Source of the DNA: Atopobium sp.
GTDB lineage: Bacteria; Actinomycetota; Coriobacteriia; Coriobacteriales; Atopobiaceae
Direction of reading: 5' to 3'
Length of the DNA stretch: 64,000 bases
NCBI GenBank assembly: GCA_022732885.1
Contig: JAIJTS010000001.1
Span: 114,683 to 178,682, forward strand
Numbering within the stretch: the first letter of the stretch is position 1; every line of letters starts with the position of its first letter. A program made the translations under genes and the position numbers. Of the stretch, positions 26,600 to 36,108 are shown piece after piece. The notes under the pieces are model-generated. The model ran no database searches, was not told where the DNA came from, and worked only from the letters and a program-made list of their open reading frames with translations.

Positions 26600-29380
26600 T
26601 TATTCATCATCATCTAGCAATGAATCGTCCAGTACTTCCTCTTCATCTCCAAGGTCAATGGAGTCTGCCTCATCTGCGTCGCGCGCGCCTGCCGCCATCA
26701 AATCAAGCATTCCTTGATTTTCTGCATGCTTAGGAGCTTTCTTTTTGTTAGCAACCATACGAGCAACAGCAGAAACAACGTCACTACCAGAGAGATTCAT
26801 GACCTTAACACCCTGAGTTGAGCGACCAAGCTTGGAGATTTCACCAGCCTTAACACGAATCACAACGCCTTCCTCGGACATGATCATAATCTCGTGCTGA
26901 GGACCAACGACGCGGCAAGCAACCAGATTGCCCTTCTTTTCCGTCATTGTGATGGTGAAGACGCCCTGGCCGCCACGCTTGTGAACTGGATACTCAGAAA
27001 TAGCTGTGCGCTTTCCGTAGCCCTTCTCGGTAATAACGAAGAGGTCACCGTTGCCGTTGGTGATTTCCATGCCAAGCATGGTTGCGTCACCCTTGAGCGT
27101 AATGCCACGAACGCCTGAAGTTCCACGACCCATACTTCTTGCTTCAGCCTCATCAAACAGAATTGCTTTGCCGTCGGAGGAGCATAAAACAACCTTGTCG
27201 CCTGGGTGGACACGACGGACGTTAACAAGCTCGTCGCCATCCTTAAGATTGATTGCAATGAGACCGTCTTTACGGGTACGGTCGTACTCAGACATTGCTG
27301 TCTTCTTAACCATTCCCTGCTTAGTAGCAAACATCAGGTAGTTATCTTCTGGGAAGTCGCGGGTAGTAATGACTGCCTTGACCTTCTCGCCCTCTGCAAG
27401 CGTTTCAATGACGTTGATGATGGCGCTGCCCTTTGTAGTTCTGCTACCAACAGGAAGCTCGTGAACCTTGAGGCGGTACACTTTACCAAGGTTGGTAAAG
27501 AACAGCACGTAATCGTGGGTAGAAGCAACAAAGAGGTTCTCGACAAAATCGTTCTCTTTGAGTGAGACGCCCTGAACACCCTTGCCTCCACGCTTCTGAG
27601 AGCGATAAATCTCAACAGGAACGCGCTTTACGTAACCTGCATGAGTAACGGTAACAACCATATCCTCTTCAGCGATAAGGTCCTCGACGTCCAGGTTCTG
27701 AATGTCTTGGTCAGAGATTTGCGTGCGGCGCTTGTCAGCGTAGCGGTTAGAAATCTCTCGGAGCTCATCAGCAATAACTGCCAGAATCTTTTCCTCATGG
27801 GCGAGGAGATCCTCGTAGTAGGCAATATCAAGTCTGAGCTGGGAAATCTCGTCAACAAGGTCTTGACGTGCCAGACCGGTGAGGCGGCGCAGACGCATCT
27901 GGAGAATTGCCTCGCCCTGAATTTCATCCAGGCCAAAGCGCTCGTTCATGCGCTTCTTTGCCTCAGCATCATCCTGCGAACTACGGATGATGTGGACAAT
28001 CTCGTCGATGTTATCAACTGCGGTCAGAAGACCTTCCAAAATATGGACACGTTTCTGCGCCTTGTCCAAGTCAAACTCAGTACGACGACGTACAACATCA
28101 ATCTGGTGATCAATGTAGTGACGAAGAATCTCGCGAAGAGAAAGGGTACGAGGAACACCGTCAACCAAGGCCAGGTCAATGATGCCAAAGTTGGATTGAA
28201 GCTGAGTCTTCTTGTACAGGTTATTCAGAACAACCTGTGGTACAGCATCACGCTTAAGGTCCAAAACAATGCGCATGCCCTTACGGTTGGACTCATCGCG
28301 CATGTCGGAGATGCCTTCAATTTTCTTCTCGTTGACTGCCTGAGCAATCTTTTCTTGGAGAAGACCCTTGTTGACCTGATAAGGAATCTCAGTAACAACG
28401 AGACGCTGACGACCACTCTTGACCTGTTCAACGTGGACTTTTGCGCGAACGGTAATAGATCCGCGACCAGTCTCATAAGCGTCCTTGATGCCCTGAGTGC
28501 CCATGATGATGCCGCCTGTTGGGAAGTCAGGACCAGGTAAAACGGTCATGAGCTCCTCAGTGGTAACGTCAGGGTTTTCAATCATCATGCAGACAGCGTC
28601 AGTTACCTCACCAAGGTTGTGAGGAGGAATGTTGGTTGCCATACCAACAGCAATACCTGAAGAACCGTTAACCAAAAGATTTGGGAAACGTGCAGGAAGA
28701 ACTGCTGGCTCTGTCAGTGACTCATCATAGTTTGATTGAAGATCAACGGTGTTTTTATTAAGCTCCGCCAGCATCTCCATAGCACTTCTGGTAAGACGTG
28801 CCTCGGTATAACGCATTGCTGCTGGTGGATCGCCGTCGATAGAACCAAAGTTTCCGTGACCATCAATTAGAGGAAGTCTCATTGAGAAGTCCTGAGACAT
28901 ACGGACCATGGAATCATAAATAGCGGAGTCACCATGTGGGTGATATTTACCCATGACTTCACCGACTGCCCATGCGGACTTCTTATGTGGACGGTTTGGT
29001 GTAATGCCGGCCTCGCTCATTGCGTACAAAATACGACGATGAACAGGCTTTAGACCGTCTCGAACGTCTGGAAGTGCGCGAGCAACAATAACGGACATGG
29101 AGTATTCAAGGAAGGACGTCTTCATCTCTGAGGACAAATCGGTTGGCTTAAGGGTGCCACCGTGAATGTCAGAAAGATCAAGACGAGTACCAGCCTCATC
29201 AGAGATGATATGTGAAGTTTCTCCAGTTACTAAATTAACTCCAGTCTCTGGGTCAAACTCATCAGAGTCTTCTTCTACCTCATCATCTTCGTATTCTTCA
29301 TCCATATCATTTTGTGCATCAAGGTCTTGATCCTCATCTGCACCAAAAAGATCGTCGTTCATATTTTTATCGTCTGCCAC
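26600..29380 (-). CDS. gyrA: DNA gyrase subunit A
   Basis: This 926-residue subunit cleaves and rejoins DNA with the catalytic Tyr in AAMRYTEARL. Quinolone-region residues are wild type (PHGDSAIYD). C-terminal beta-pinwheel blades are present, including the GyrA box QKRGGKGVQG. The oddity is an N-terminal extension of about 75 residues before the usual SSYLDYAMSV-like start; its first 45 residues are rich in Asp and Glu. The C-terminus is also acidic. It is downstream of gyrB in the same direction, with a 44-base gap. Confidence 0.97.
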   Translation of the reverse strand: MADDKNMNDDLFGADEDQDLDAQNDMDEEYEDDEVEEDSDEFDPETGVNLVTGETSHIISDEAGTRLDLSDIHGGTLKPTDLSSEMKTSFLEYSMSVIVARALPDVRDGLKPVHRRILYAMSEAGITPNRPHKKSAWAVGEVMGKYHPHGDSAIYDSMVRMSQDFSMRLPLIDGHGNFGSIDGDPPAAMRYTEARLTRSAMEMLAELNKNTVDLQSNYDESLTEPAVLPARFPNLLVNGSSGIAVGMATNIPPHNLGEVTDAVCMMIENPDVTTEELMTVLPGPDFPTGGIIMGTQGIKDAYETGRGSITVRAKVHVEQVKSGRQRLVVTEIPYQVNKGLLQEKIAQAVNEKKIEGISDMRDESNRKGMRIVLDLKRDAVPQVVLNNLYKKTQLQSNFGIIDLALVDGVPRTLSLREILRHYIDHQIDVVRRRTEFDLDKAQKRVHILEGLLTAVDNIDEIVHIIRSSQDDAEAKKRMNERFGLDEIQGEAILQMRLRRLTGLARQDLVDEISQLRLDIAYYEDLLAHEEKILAVIADELREISNRYADKRRTQISDQDIQNLDVEDLIAEEDMVVTVTHAGYVKRVPVEIYRSQKRGGKGVQGVSLKENDFVENLFVASTHDYVLFFTNLGKVYRLKVHELPVGSRTTKGSAIINVIETLAEGEKVKAVITTRDFPEDNYLMFATKQGMVKKTAMSEYDRTRKDGLIAINLKDGDELVNVRRVHPGDKVVLCSSDGKAILFDEAEARSMGRGTSGVRGITLKGDATMLGMEITNGNGDLFVITEKGYGKRTAISEYPVHKRGGQGVFTITMTEKKGNLVACRVVGPQHEIMIMSEEGVVIRVKAGEISKLGRSTQGVKVMNLSGSDVVSAVARMVANKKKAPKHAENQGMLDLMAAGARDADEADSIDLGDEEEVLDDSLLDDDE

Positions 29381-29424
29381 AAGTTACCCTTTCATTTTCT
29401 GTCTAATGATTTAGCGAGAAACCA

Positions 29425-31368
29425 TTAAATGTCCAGGAAGCGGACGTCTTTTGCGTGTGTTTGGATGAAGTCTTTGCGCTTCTCAACCTGGTTGCCCATA
29501 AGGTCAGAAACAGCTCGATCAGCTGCAAGAGCATCATCAATGGTTACCTTAAGAAGAATACGGTTCTTTGGCTCCATAGTGGTTGCCCAAAGCTGCTCTG
29601 GGTCCATCTCACCAAGACCCTTATAACGCTGAATGGTGAACTTAGTGTTGTCTTCAAACTTCTTTGTCTCAAGAGCAAGCTCTTCATCGGTGTAGATGTA
29701 TTTACCGTTCTTCTTGCCCTTTGGCTTGATCTGATACAGAGGAGGCTGAGCAACGTAGATATAACCTGCGTCAATCATTGGCTTCATGTAACGATAGAAG
29801 AAGGTAAGAAGAAGAATTCTAATGTGAGATCCGTCAACATCAGCATCGGTCATGATGACGATCTTGTGATAACGAGCCTTCTCAATATTAAATTCATCTC
29901 CAACACCCGTACCAATAGCAGTAATCAGTGAAGTAATGGTGTCAGAAGAAAGTGCACGATGAGCCTGAACGCGCTCTACATTCAAAATTTTTCCGCGAAG
30001 TGGAAGAACTGCCTGAATAGAGCGGTCACGTGCCATCTTTGCAGAACCACCTGCGGAGTCACCCTCGACGATGAAGAGCTCGGTCATTTCTGCATCACGC
30101 ACGGAGCAGTCTGCAAGCTTTCCAGGGAGAGCTGCTGACTCAAGAAGTCCTTTACGACGTGTAGCTTCGCGAGCTTTACGAGCAGCAAGACGTCCCTTTG
30201 CGGCCTGAGATGCTTTTTTAAGAATCTCTTTTGCCTGGTTAGGGTGCTCTTCAAGATACTCTGAAAGACCCTGAGTAACGATTTTATTGGTAAGGGTTCT
30301 CATGTAAGAACTACCAAGTTTTGCTTTTGTTTGTCCTTCAAACTGAGGGTCTGGCAGCTTAACAGAAATAACTGCAGTTAAGCCCTCACGAATATCGCCA
30401 CCCTCAAGCTTAGGGTCTTTTTCTTTAAGGATTCCCTGCCTAGTACCGTAATCATTTACAACCTTAGTAAGTGCAGTACGGAAACCTTCGAGGTGCATTC
30501 CGCCTTCTTCAGTAAAAATGTCATTAGCAAAAGAAAGTGTTCTGTCACTGAATTCAGTATTCCACTGAAGTGCAACCTCAACCTCACCCATCTGAGACAT
30601 AGGGGCTTCAGGGTCAGATTTACCTTCAATATAAATAGGGCGAGAAAGTCCTGGTAAGACGGTCTTCTCGTCATTAAGGTACTTAACAAAGTCAATGATA
30701 CCGCCAGCATATTGATAGTCAACCTGACGAGGAGTAAGTTCACGCTCATCAACAAGGGTAATTTTAAGATTCTTGTTAAGGAATGCGGTTTCCTGGAGAC
30801 GATCACGAAGCGTATCGAAGTTATACGTAGTGGTCTCAAAGATCATGTCATCTGGCCAGAAGGTGATGGTAGTTCCATTAGATTTTGAAGTACCAATTTC
30901 CTTCATCTTCTGAACGGTTTTACCACGTTCAAAGACCATCTCATAAATTTTGCCATCACGTTTAACTTGCGCAATAAGCTTCTTTGAAAGTGCGTTTACA
31001 ACAGAAACACCAACGCCGTGAAGACCACCGGAAACTTTATATGCGTTGTTATCAAACTTACCACCAGCATGAAGGATGGTAAGAACAACCTCAAGAGTTG
31101 GAATCTTTTTCTGAGGATGAAGGTCTACAGGAATACCGCGACCATTATCTTCAACAGAAATAGAGTTATCTGGATGAACGGTTACCTTAATTTTAGAGCA
31201 ATAACCAGCCATTGCCTCATCGACTGAGTTATCTACAATCTCCCACACAAGGTGATGAAGACCAGAAACTGAAGTTGTACCAATATACATACCTGGACGC
31301 TTGCGAACAGCCTCAAGACCTTCAAGAATCTTAATCTCTGTACCGTCATACTTATTTTCTTTTGCCAC
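29425..31368 (-). CDS. gyrB: DNA gyrase subunit B
   Basis: This 647-residue ATPase subunit has the GHKL fold (EIVDNSVDEAMAG, VEDNGRGIPVD, GGLHGVGVSVVNALS), the transducer, and the TOPRIM domain (VEGDSAGGSAK, MTDADVDGSHI). The C-terminus RKDFIQTHAKDVRFLDI is typical, as is the length. It follows the dciA-like gene by 160 bases and precedes gyrA. Confidence 0.98.
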   Translation of the reverse strand: MAKENKYDGTEIKILEGLEAVRKRPGMYIGTTSVSGLHHLVWEIVDNSVDEAMAGYCSKIKVTVHPDNSISVEDNGRGIPVDLHPQKKIPTLEVVLTILHAGGKFDNNAYKVSGGLHGVGVSVVNALSKKLIAQVKRDGKIYEMVFERGKTVQKMKEIGTSKSNGTTITFWPDDMIFETTTYNFDTLRDRLQETAFLNKNLKITLVDERELTPRQVDYQYAGGIIDFVKYLNDEKTVLPGLSRPIYIEGKSDPEAPMSQMGEVEVALQWNTEFSDRTLSFANDIFTEEGGMHLEGFRTALTKVVNDYGTRQGILKEKDPKLEGGDIREGLTAVISVKLPDPQFEGQTKAKLGSSYMRTLTNKIVTQGLSEYLEEHPNQAKEILKKASQAAKGRLAARKAREATRRKGLLESAALPGKLADCSVRDAEMTELFIVEGDSAGGSAKMARDRSIQAVLPLRGKILNVERVQAHRALSSDTITSLITAIGTGVGDEFNIEKARYHKIVIMTDADVDGSHIRILLLTFFYRYMKPMIDAGYIYVAQPPLYQIKPKGKKNGKYIYTDEELALETKKFEDNTKFTIQRYKGLGEMDPEQLWATTMEPKNRILLKVTIDDALAADRAVSDLMGNQVEKRKDFIQTHAKDVRFLDI

Positions 31369-31528
31369 GTAAGTCCTCTCTTCAATTGTGAGCGGAATGA
31401 TGTAAACATTTTACTATGAAATCGCAAAAATTAACTCGGCACAGAGAAATTTCATTGTTTAAACAGTAATATTTAGTATCTGAGAGGCTCTGTAAAGAGA
31501 TTTAAGGACAGATTAGTGACAGATTAGA

Positions 31529-32062
31529 CTAAAGACTCTTTTTTTGTCTAAAACTTGCTTCAATCGCTTTATAAGCCGTTGACTTAAGTGGCTCAGAAAG
31601 GTCAGAAACTAACTCAGAAATTTGTGATTTTTCTTCTGCAGTAAGTTCTGGAAGTTCTTTACTCTCCACTTTTTGGGTTTTTCCTTGTTTTGTGGACAAG
31701 TGCGCATCTTTACCAGTATGTCTGTTGTATTTGTCCAGTTTAAACTCAAGGTCTGAAAACTCCAGACCTTGCTCTGAGAGTCTGGCTCTATAGATTTCTC
31801 TTTGTGCAAGAAAATCAATCATGCACATACGATTATCTACATAAACAGTAAGTACAGGATATTCTCTACCAGCAACTTCTCTAACAAAGACGCCAGTTGT
31901 GTGTTCTGTCTCTCTTTCACCGTTTGCTTCAACCCATGCAAGATAAGCACGACGATTTTTAGACATACTCTTGGAATCTTTAAAGGTTCCAAGTAGAAAG
32001 TTCATTAAATCTTTAGCGTTTTCGTTACCACCACGTGCAGGTGTCTCTTGTTGATTATTCAT
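31529..32062 (-). CDS. dciA: DciA-like DUF721 protein, probable helicase loader
   Basis: This 177-residue protein has a central domain (about 15-110) with YLAWVEANG and EYPVLTVYVDNRMCMIDFLAQ, the pattern of DUF721, and a charged C-terminal tail. DciA proteins load DnaB in bacteria without DnaC or DnaI, which fits this window. The position between recF and gyrB is the actinobacterial arrangement. Its start overlaps the recF stop by 8 bases, so the two are translationally coupled. Similarity is recognised by context and short motifs, hence moderate confidence. Confidence 0.7.
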   Translation of the reverse strand: MNNQQETPARGGNENAKDLMNFLLGTFKDSKSMSKNRRAYLAWVEANGERETEHTTGVFVREVAGREYPVLTVYVDNRMCMIDFLAQREIYRARLSEQGLEFSDLEFKLDKYNRHTGKDAHLSTKQGKTQKVESKELPELTAEEKSQISELVSDLSEPLKSTAYKAIEASFRQKKSL

Positions 32063-33146
32063 CGCTAAACCTAACTATCTGAGCTTTTTCTAAAATCTCT
32101 TTAGAGAAATAGCCAAGGTTAGTGGTTGTAATTACTGTTTGAATGTCGTGAAATGCAAATTCCATAATGGCTTTTCTACGATCTTCATCAAGCTCACTCA
32201 TAACATCATCTAAGAGCAGCAAGGGTTTCTCGCCAAGTATTTCTTCTGAAAGAAGAACTTCTGCCATTTTGAGCGCTAATACAACAGTTCTAATCTGACC
32301 TTGAGAACCATAATTTCTAGCATCTTTGCCCTCAATCAAAAACTCAACGTCGTCTCGATGCGGACCTTTTGTGCTTTGCTGACGGCGAATATCATCCATG
32401 CGAGCTTCATGTAAGGCCTTCAAAAACTGGTTAGTAATTTCTTCTCTAGAGGCTTCAAGAGTTACCTCTCCGATTGAAGAAATATAATTCATTTCCAGGT
32501 ATTCTCCACCAGAGAGTTCCCGGTAGATTTCACATGTTTTCTTTGCTAAGCGGTCAAACAAATGAATACGCGCATGAAGAAGCGTAGCCCCTCCTCTTGC
32601 AAGAGAAAGATCCCACGCATCAAGTAAATTCTCGTCCGGCAAATCAGATTTGAGCAGCTTATTTCTTTGCTCAACTGTCTTTATGTATGACGAGAAAACC
32701 TTAAAGTAGCTTTTATTTGCCTGACGACCAAAATCATCAAATTCTTCGCGGCGATGTGATGCGCCACCTTTAATCATTGAAAGATCATCAGGGTTAAAAA
32801 GTACTGACATCAACGTACCAGAAATATCAGCAGCCTGGCATTTCTTACCATTCTTTGAGAATTGTCGGCGACGCTCTGTAATAATGCAGGTATTTTCTAG
32901 CTTTCTTCCATCTCCTGTAAGAGATATCTCTATCTTTGCTTCAGAGGTACCTGTTAAAAGGAGCTGTGAAGGTGTGGATTTTCTAAATGAATAACCAGCA
33001 GTAAGGAGTTGTAATGCTTCAACAGTATTTGTTTTACCTGCAGCATTTTTTCCTACAAAAATAGTAGTTTGTGCAGATAAATCTATCTCTTTCGAAGAAA
33101 AGCAACGAAAGTTATACAGCGAAACATGTTCAACTTTAAGTCCCAC
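32055..33146 (-). CDS. recF: DNA replication and repair protein RecF
   Basis: This 363-residue SMC-like ATPase has Walker A FVGKNAAGKTN (about 31-41), the QGQIRTVVLALK signature region and Walker B LLLLDDVMSELDEDRR. It loads RecA at ssDNA gaps with RecO and RecR. It follows dnaN by 15 bases and overlaps the dciA-like gene by 8. Confidence 0.96.
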   Translation of the reverse strand: MGLKVEHVSLYNFRCFSSKEIDLSAQTTIFVGKNAAGKTNTVEALQLLTAGYSFRKSTPSQLLLTGTSEAKIEISLTGDGRKLENTCIITERRRQFSKNGKKCQAADISGTLMSVLFNPDDLSMIKGGASHRREEFDDFGRQANKSYFKVFSSYIKTVEQRNKLLKSDLPDENLLDAWDLSLARGGATLLHARIHLFDRLAKKTCEIYRELSGGEYLEMNYISSIGEVTLEASREEITNQFLKALHEARMDDIRRQQSTKGPHRDDVEFLIEGKDARNYGSQGQIRTVVLALKMAEVLLSEEILGEKPLLLLDDVMSELDEDRRKAIMEFAFHDIQTVITTTNLGYFSKEILEKAQIVRFSDE

Positions 33147-33161
33147 ACAACCCCTATCAAA

Positions 33162-34262
33162 TTAGAGGCGAACAGGCATCAGAAGATACAAGTAGTTGAC
33201 CTTGCCATTTGATTTAAAAATAGCTGGCTGAGAAGGACCTTGAAGCTCAAGTCGTAAAAGATCCTTAGAAGGAGCAGCATTTACACAATCAAAGACATAA
33301 TGATAGTTCAAAGCAATTGAAAGAGAATCTCCCTCAATTTGAGCTTCAATATGCTCAGAAGACTCACCTTGATCTGGTGAAGAAGCAGAAAGCTTAACTT
33401 CTTTACCATCAGCGTCAACATCAAAACGAACTGAAGGGTTTGCCAAAGCAATAACAGAAACACGTTTAAGAGCAGCAGAGAAATCTTCAACATTAATATC
33501 AACTGATGCAGTACAAGACGTTGGAAGCAGCTGCTTATAATCAGGGAAATGTCCTTCAATTTTACGAGAAATATGAGTTGTATTTCCAAACTGGAAAACC
33601 ACTTGATTATCTGTAGTACCAATAAGTACTTTCTCGGTCATATTACGCATAGAAAGAACATCGTGGAAAACTTCACCAGAAATAATTGCACTAAAAGACT
33701 CTCCTGCTGGAGTGTCTGTGTTGGAATCACAGACGGCAAGACGGAATGAGTCAGTAGCTACAAGACGAATAGTATTGTCTTCAACAGTTAAAGAAATTCC
33801 TTGAAGAATAGGACGCGACGCTTCTTTTGAGGTTACGCGATATACCTTATCAACCATAGTTGATAGAAGCTGACTTGGTAACTCACAGGTCTTCTCAAGA
33901 TCAAACTCTGGGAATTGTGCCCAATCATGCGCAGAAAGAGTATTAAGTCTAAAAGATGAGCGCTGACATGTTACAGAAAGTGTGCGCTCTCCGCCTTCAA
34001 ATGTAATTGCAGCGTCAGGAAGATTCTTAACAATGTTCTGGATAACCTTTCCAGAAACAACTGTTTCTCCTTCTTCTTCAACATTTGCTGCAATTTGATG
34101 CTTAATAGAAATAGTTAAGTCACTAGATTGCAACTCAAGCATGCCATTAAATGCTTTGAGATAAATGCCAGAAAGAATTGGAAGTGTTGTATTAGACCCA
34201 ATGCCTTTAGAAACAATATCAAGCGCCGTCTGGAGAGCGGATTGACTTACGGTAAATTTCAT
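33162..34262 (-). CDS. dnaN: DNA polymerase III beta sliding clamp
   Basis: This 366-residue clamp monomer dimerises around DNA. The N-terminus MKFTVSQSALQTALDIVSKG, the SAHDWAQFP segment and the C-terminal YLLMPVRL are diagnostic, and the length is normal. An AT-rich spacer of 233 bases separates it from dnaA. Confidence 0.98.
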   Translation of the reverse strand: MKFTVSQSALQTALDIVSKGIGSNTTLPILSGIYLKAFNGMLELQSSDLTISIKHQIAANVEEEGETVVSGKVIQNIVKNLPDAAITFEGGERTLSVTCQRSSFRLNTLSAHDWAQFPEFDLEKTCELPSQLLSTMVDKVYRVTSKEASRPILQGISLTVEDNTIRLVATDSFRLAVCDSNTDTPAGESFSAIISGEVFHDVLSMRNMTEKVLIGTTDNQVVFQFGNTTHISRKIEGHFPDYKQLLPTSCTASVDINVEDFSAALKRVSVIALANPSVRFDVDADGKEVKLSASSPDQGESSEHIEAQIEGDSLSIALNYHYVFDCVNAAPSKDLLRLELQGPSQPAIFKSNGKVNYLYLLMPVRL

Positions 34263-34495
34263 GACGAGCCTTTCTATTATTTCTTAGATAAGAATAAAAA
34301 TATCGTAGTAATAATAAGCTATGTTGAAAAGAAGAAAGCTTTACATTTCTAGAGGTAGAAATATGTTTCTAGAGGTCAGATTTGTTTGCTTATTTTTGAC
34401 ATTCATAAACAAAGTAAAACTCCCTCTCTTAAACTCTCAACAACAAACCATTACTTCTCTTCACCAATTGACATCTTACTGACAGGTTTTAAACA
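34263..34495. promoter_or_regulatory. dnaA-dnaN spacer with paired direct repeats and one box-like site
   Basis: The 233-base AT-rich spacer holds TTTCTAGAGGT at 34346-34356 and again at 34366-34376, exactly 20 bases (two helical turns) apart. It also holds a minus-strand TTTTCAACA (34322-34330). No consensus box cluster is seen, so I consider it a dnaN promoter region rather than the main origin. Confidence 0.5.
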
Positions 34496-36025
34496 CTAAC
34501 TTTGTTCAAGGATAGTCTTCTTGAGTTGAGAAATTTGATCATAGAAGCTTTTATCTTCTTTGATTTTCTCTTCAATAACCTCAATACTGTGCAAAATGGT
34601 TGCGTGTTTTCTTCCGCCAAAATGCTTACCAATATTTACCAGCGTGTATTGGCAAAGGTCGTGAGCAAGATAGATTGCAACGTGACGGGGCTCTGCGATT
34701 TCTTTATTTCTTTTATTACCAACAATATCGCGGTGACTAATGCCATAGACGTTCTCTACAACTTCTTGGACTTTCTCGATATTTACGGTCTTTGAAACGC
34801 GACGCCAGAGAGTGTCTGCAATCTTATCGATTTCTTCCTGTTTAATATTTGTGCCAGATTCTTTTGCCTTAATTTGACCAGTAACACAACGATTGCAGAA
34901 ACCTTCAAGTGTTCTAATACTCTGGCCAGCTTTGTCAGCCATGTAACGACGAATATCTTCTGGTAAATCATCTGCAGAAAGAGAAGAATTTCTTTCTTTA
35001 AAAGCTCGGTCGCAGAAGACATGAATAAGATTAAGCTTCATCTCGTAGCTTGGAGACTCAATACCAATAACAATGCCACCACTCATACGAGAAGTAATGC
35101 GATCATCAAAGCCGTCAGAACCCATACCAAGCTGTGCTGGGGTTCTATCTGCCGCAAGAATAATCTGCTTTCCTCTATCAATGAGAGAGTTAAAGATATT
35201 AAAGAAGAAGTTAATAGTACCCGCTTTACCAGCAAGCTTTTGTACGTCGTCGATGATAAGAACATCGATGTTTTGATAGTTGTTATTGAGTTCTGTTGCG
35301 GCGTTTCCTGATGCATTTTTACGAACTGCATTTACGTAGTCATCAACAAAGGCATCTGCGTCTTTATAAACACAAACGCGTTCAATATCTTCAGCGTTAA
35401 TGTAGTTTTGAACTGCACGTAAAAGATGGGTTTTTCCAAGTCCACTTGTGCCGTAAATAAAAAGTGGATTTGCCTTACCTTTTGCATCGTTTGCAACATT
35501 TAATGCATGCTGATGTGCAAGCTCATTCTCGTCTCCAACAACAAAACGATCAAATGTAAGGTTTGAATTGAAAGATGTCTCTTCATAGAGAGGATTGCTT
35601 TTACGGCGTTTTAAGGTCTGCTGCTTTAATTCTTCAAGACTCTGTTCTTGGGATTCAAAGTCTTGAATCTGTTCAGGAACAACCGCTTGTACAGGAGTGG
35701 TTTTTTGCTTCCAGGCGTTGAATTCTTGAGGAGTCATTGTTGAAGTAGTTGTAACAGGAGTAGAAGACTTTGTAAGAGTAAGGCTCAAAATAATGTCTTC
35801 AAAGGCAGCGGCCGAGAGACACCTCTCAACAATTGGCAGATTTTTAAGGATACGGTTATATGCCAAACGCATTGATGTTTCAGCGCACAGCGTATTATCT
35901 TCAACTTTAATTGGAGTGCAGGTTCTTAACATAGCGATAAAAGCCTCTGGTTGATTCTCCTCAACCAATAGGTCAATTGCGTCTTGCCACAGAGCTACTG
36001 CGTCTGAATCAATTGCTGCATCCAT
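34496..36025 (-). CDS. dnaA: Chromosomal replication initiator DnaA
   Basis: This 509-residue AAA+ initiator has domain I (1-80), a linker rich in Thr, Gln and Glu, Walker A YGTSGLGKTHLL (about 191-202), Walker B VLIIDDVQKL and the domain IV helix-turn-helix. The signature, normally GGRDHTT, reads GGRKHAT (470-476): a Lys replaces the base-reading Asp and an Ala replaces the first Thr. Putative boxes in the region also deviate (TTTTCAACA, TTATCAACA). The promoter -10 at 36062-36067 has such a box in its spacer, consistent with autoregulation. Confidence 0.97.
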   Translation of the reverse strand: MDAAIDSDAVALWQDAIDLLVEENQPEAFIAMLRTCTPIKVEDNTLCAETSMRLAYNRILKNLPIVERCLSAAAFEDIILSLTLTKSSTPVTTTSTMTPQEFNAWKQKTTPVQAVVPEQIQDFESQEQSLEELKQQTLKRRKSNPLYEETSFNSNLTFDRFVVGDENELAHQHALNVANDAKGKANPLFIYGTSGLGKTHLLRAVQNYINAEDIERVCVYKDADAFVDDYVNAVRKNASGNAATELNNNYQNIDVLIIDDVQKLAGKAGTINFFFNIFNSLIDRGKQIILAADRTPAQLGMGSDGFDDRITSRMSGGIVIGIESPSYEMKLNLIHVFCDRAFKERNSSLSADDLPEDIRRYMADKAGQSIRTLEGFCNRCVTGQIKAKESGTNIKQEEIDKIADTLWRRVSKTVNIEKVQEVVENVYGISHRDIVGNKRNKEIAEPRHVAIYLAHDLCQYTLVNIGKHFGGRKHATILHSIEVIEEKIKEDKSFYDQISQLKKTILEQS

Positions 36026-36041
36026 ACGTGTCCAATCAAAA

Positions 36042-36105
36042 TGTTGAAAATTGGGACACCTAGTATAGAGGAATGTTGATAACTTTCAGCGAATAATGTT
36101 GAGAA
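36042..36105 (-). promoter_or_regulatory. dnaA promoter with three DnaA-box-like sites
   Basis: On the minus strand the -10 is TATACT (36067-36062), with no strong -35. TTATCAACA (36082-36074) falls in the spacer, TTCTCAACA (36105-36097) is upstream and TTTTCAACA (36050-36042) is downstream of the start point. All three face the same way. The layout fits DnaA autorepression. Confidence 0.55.
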
Positions 36106-36108
36106 ACT

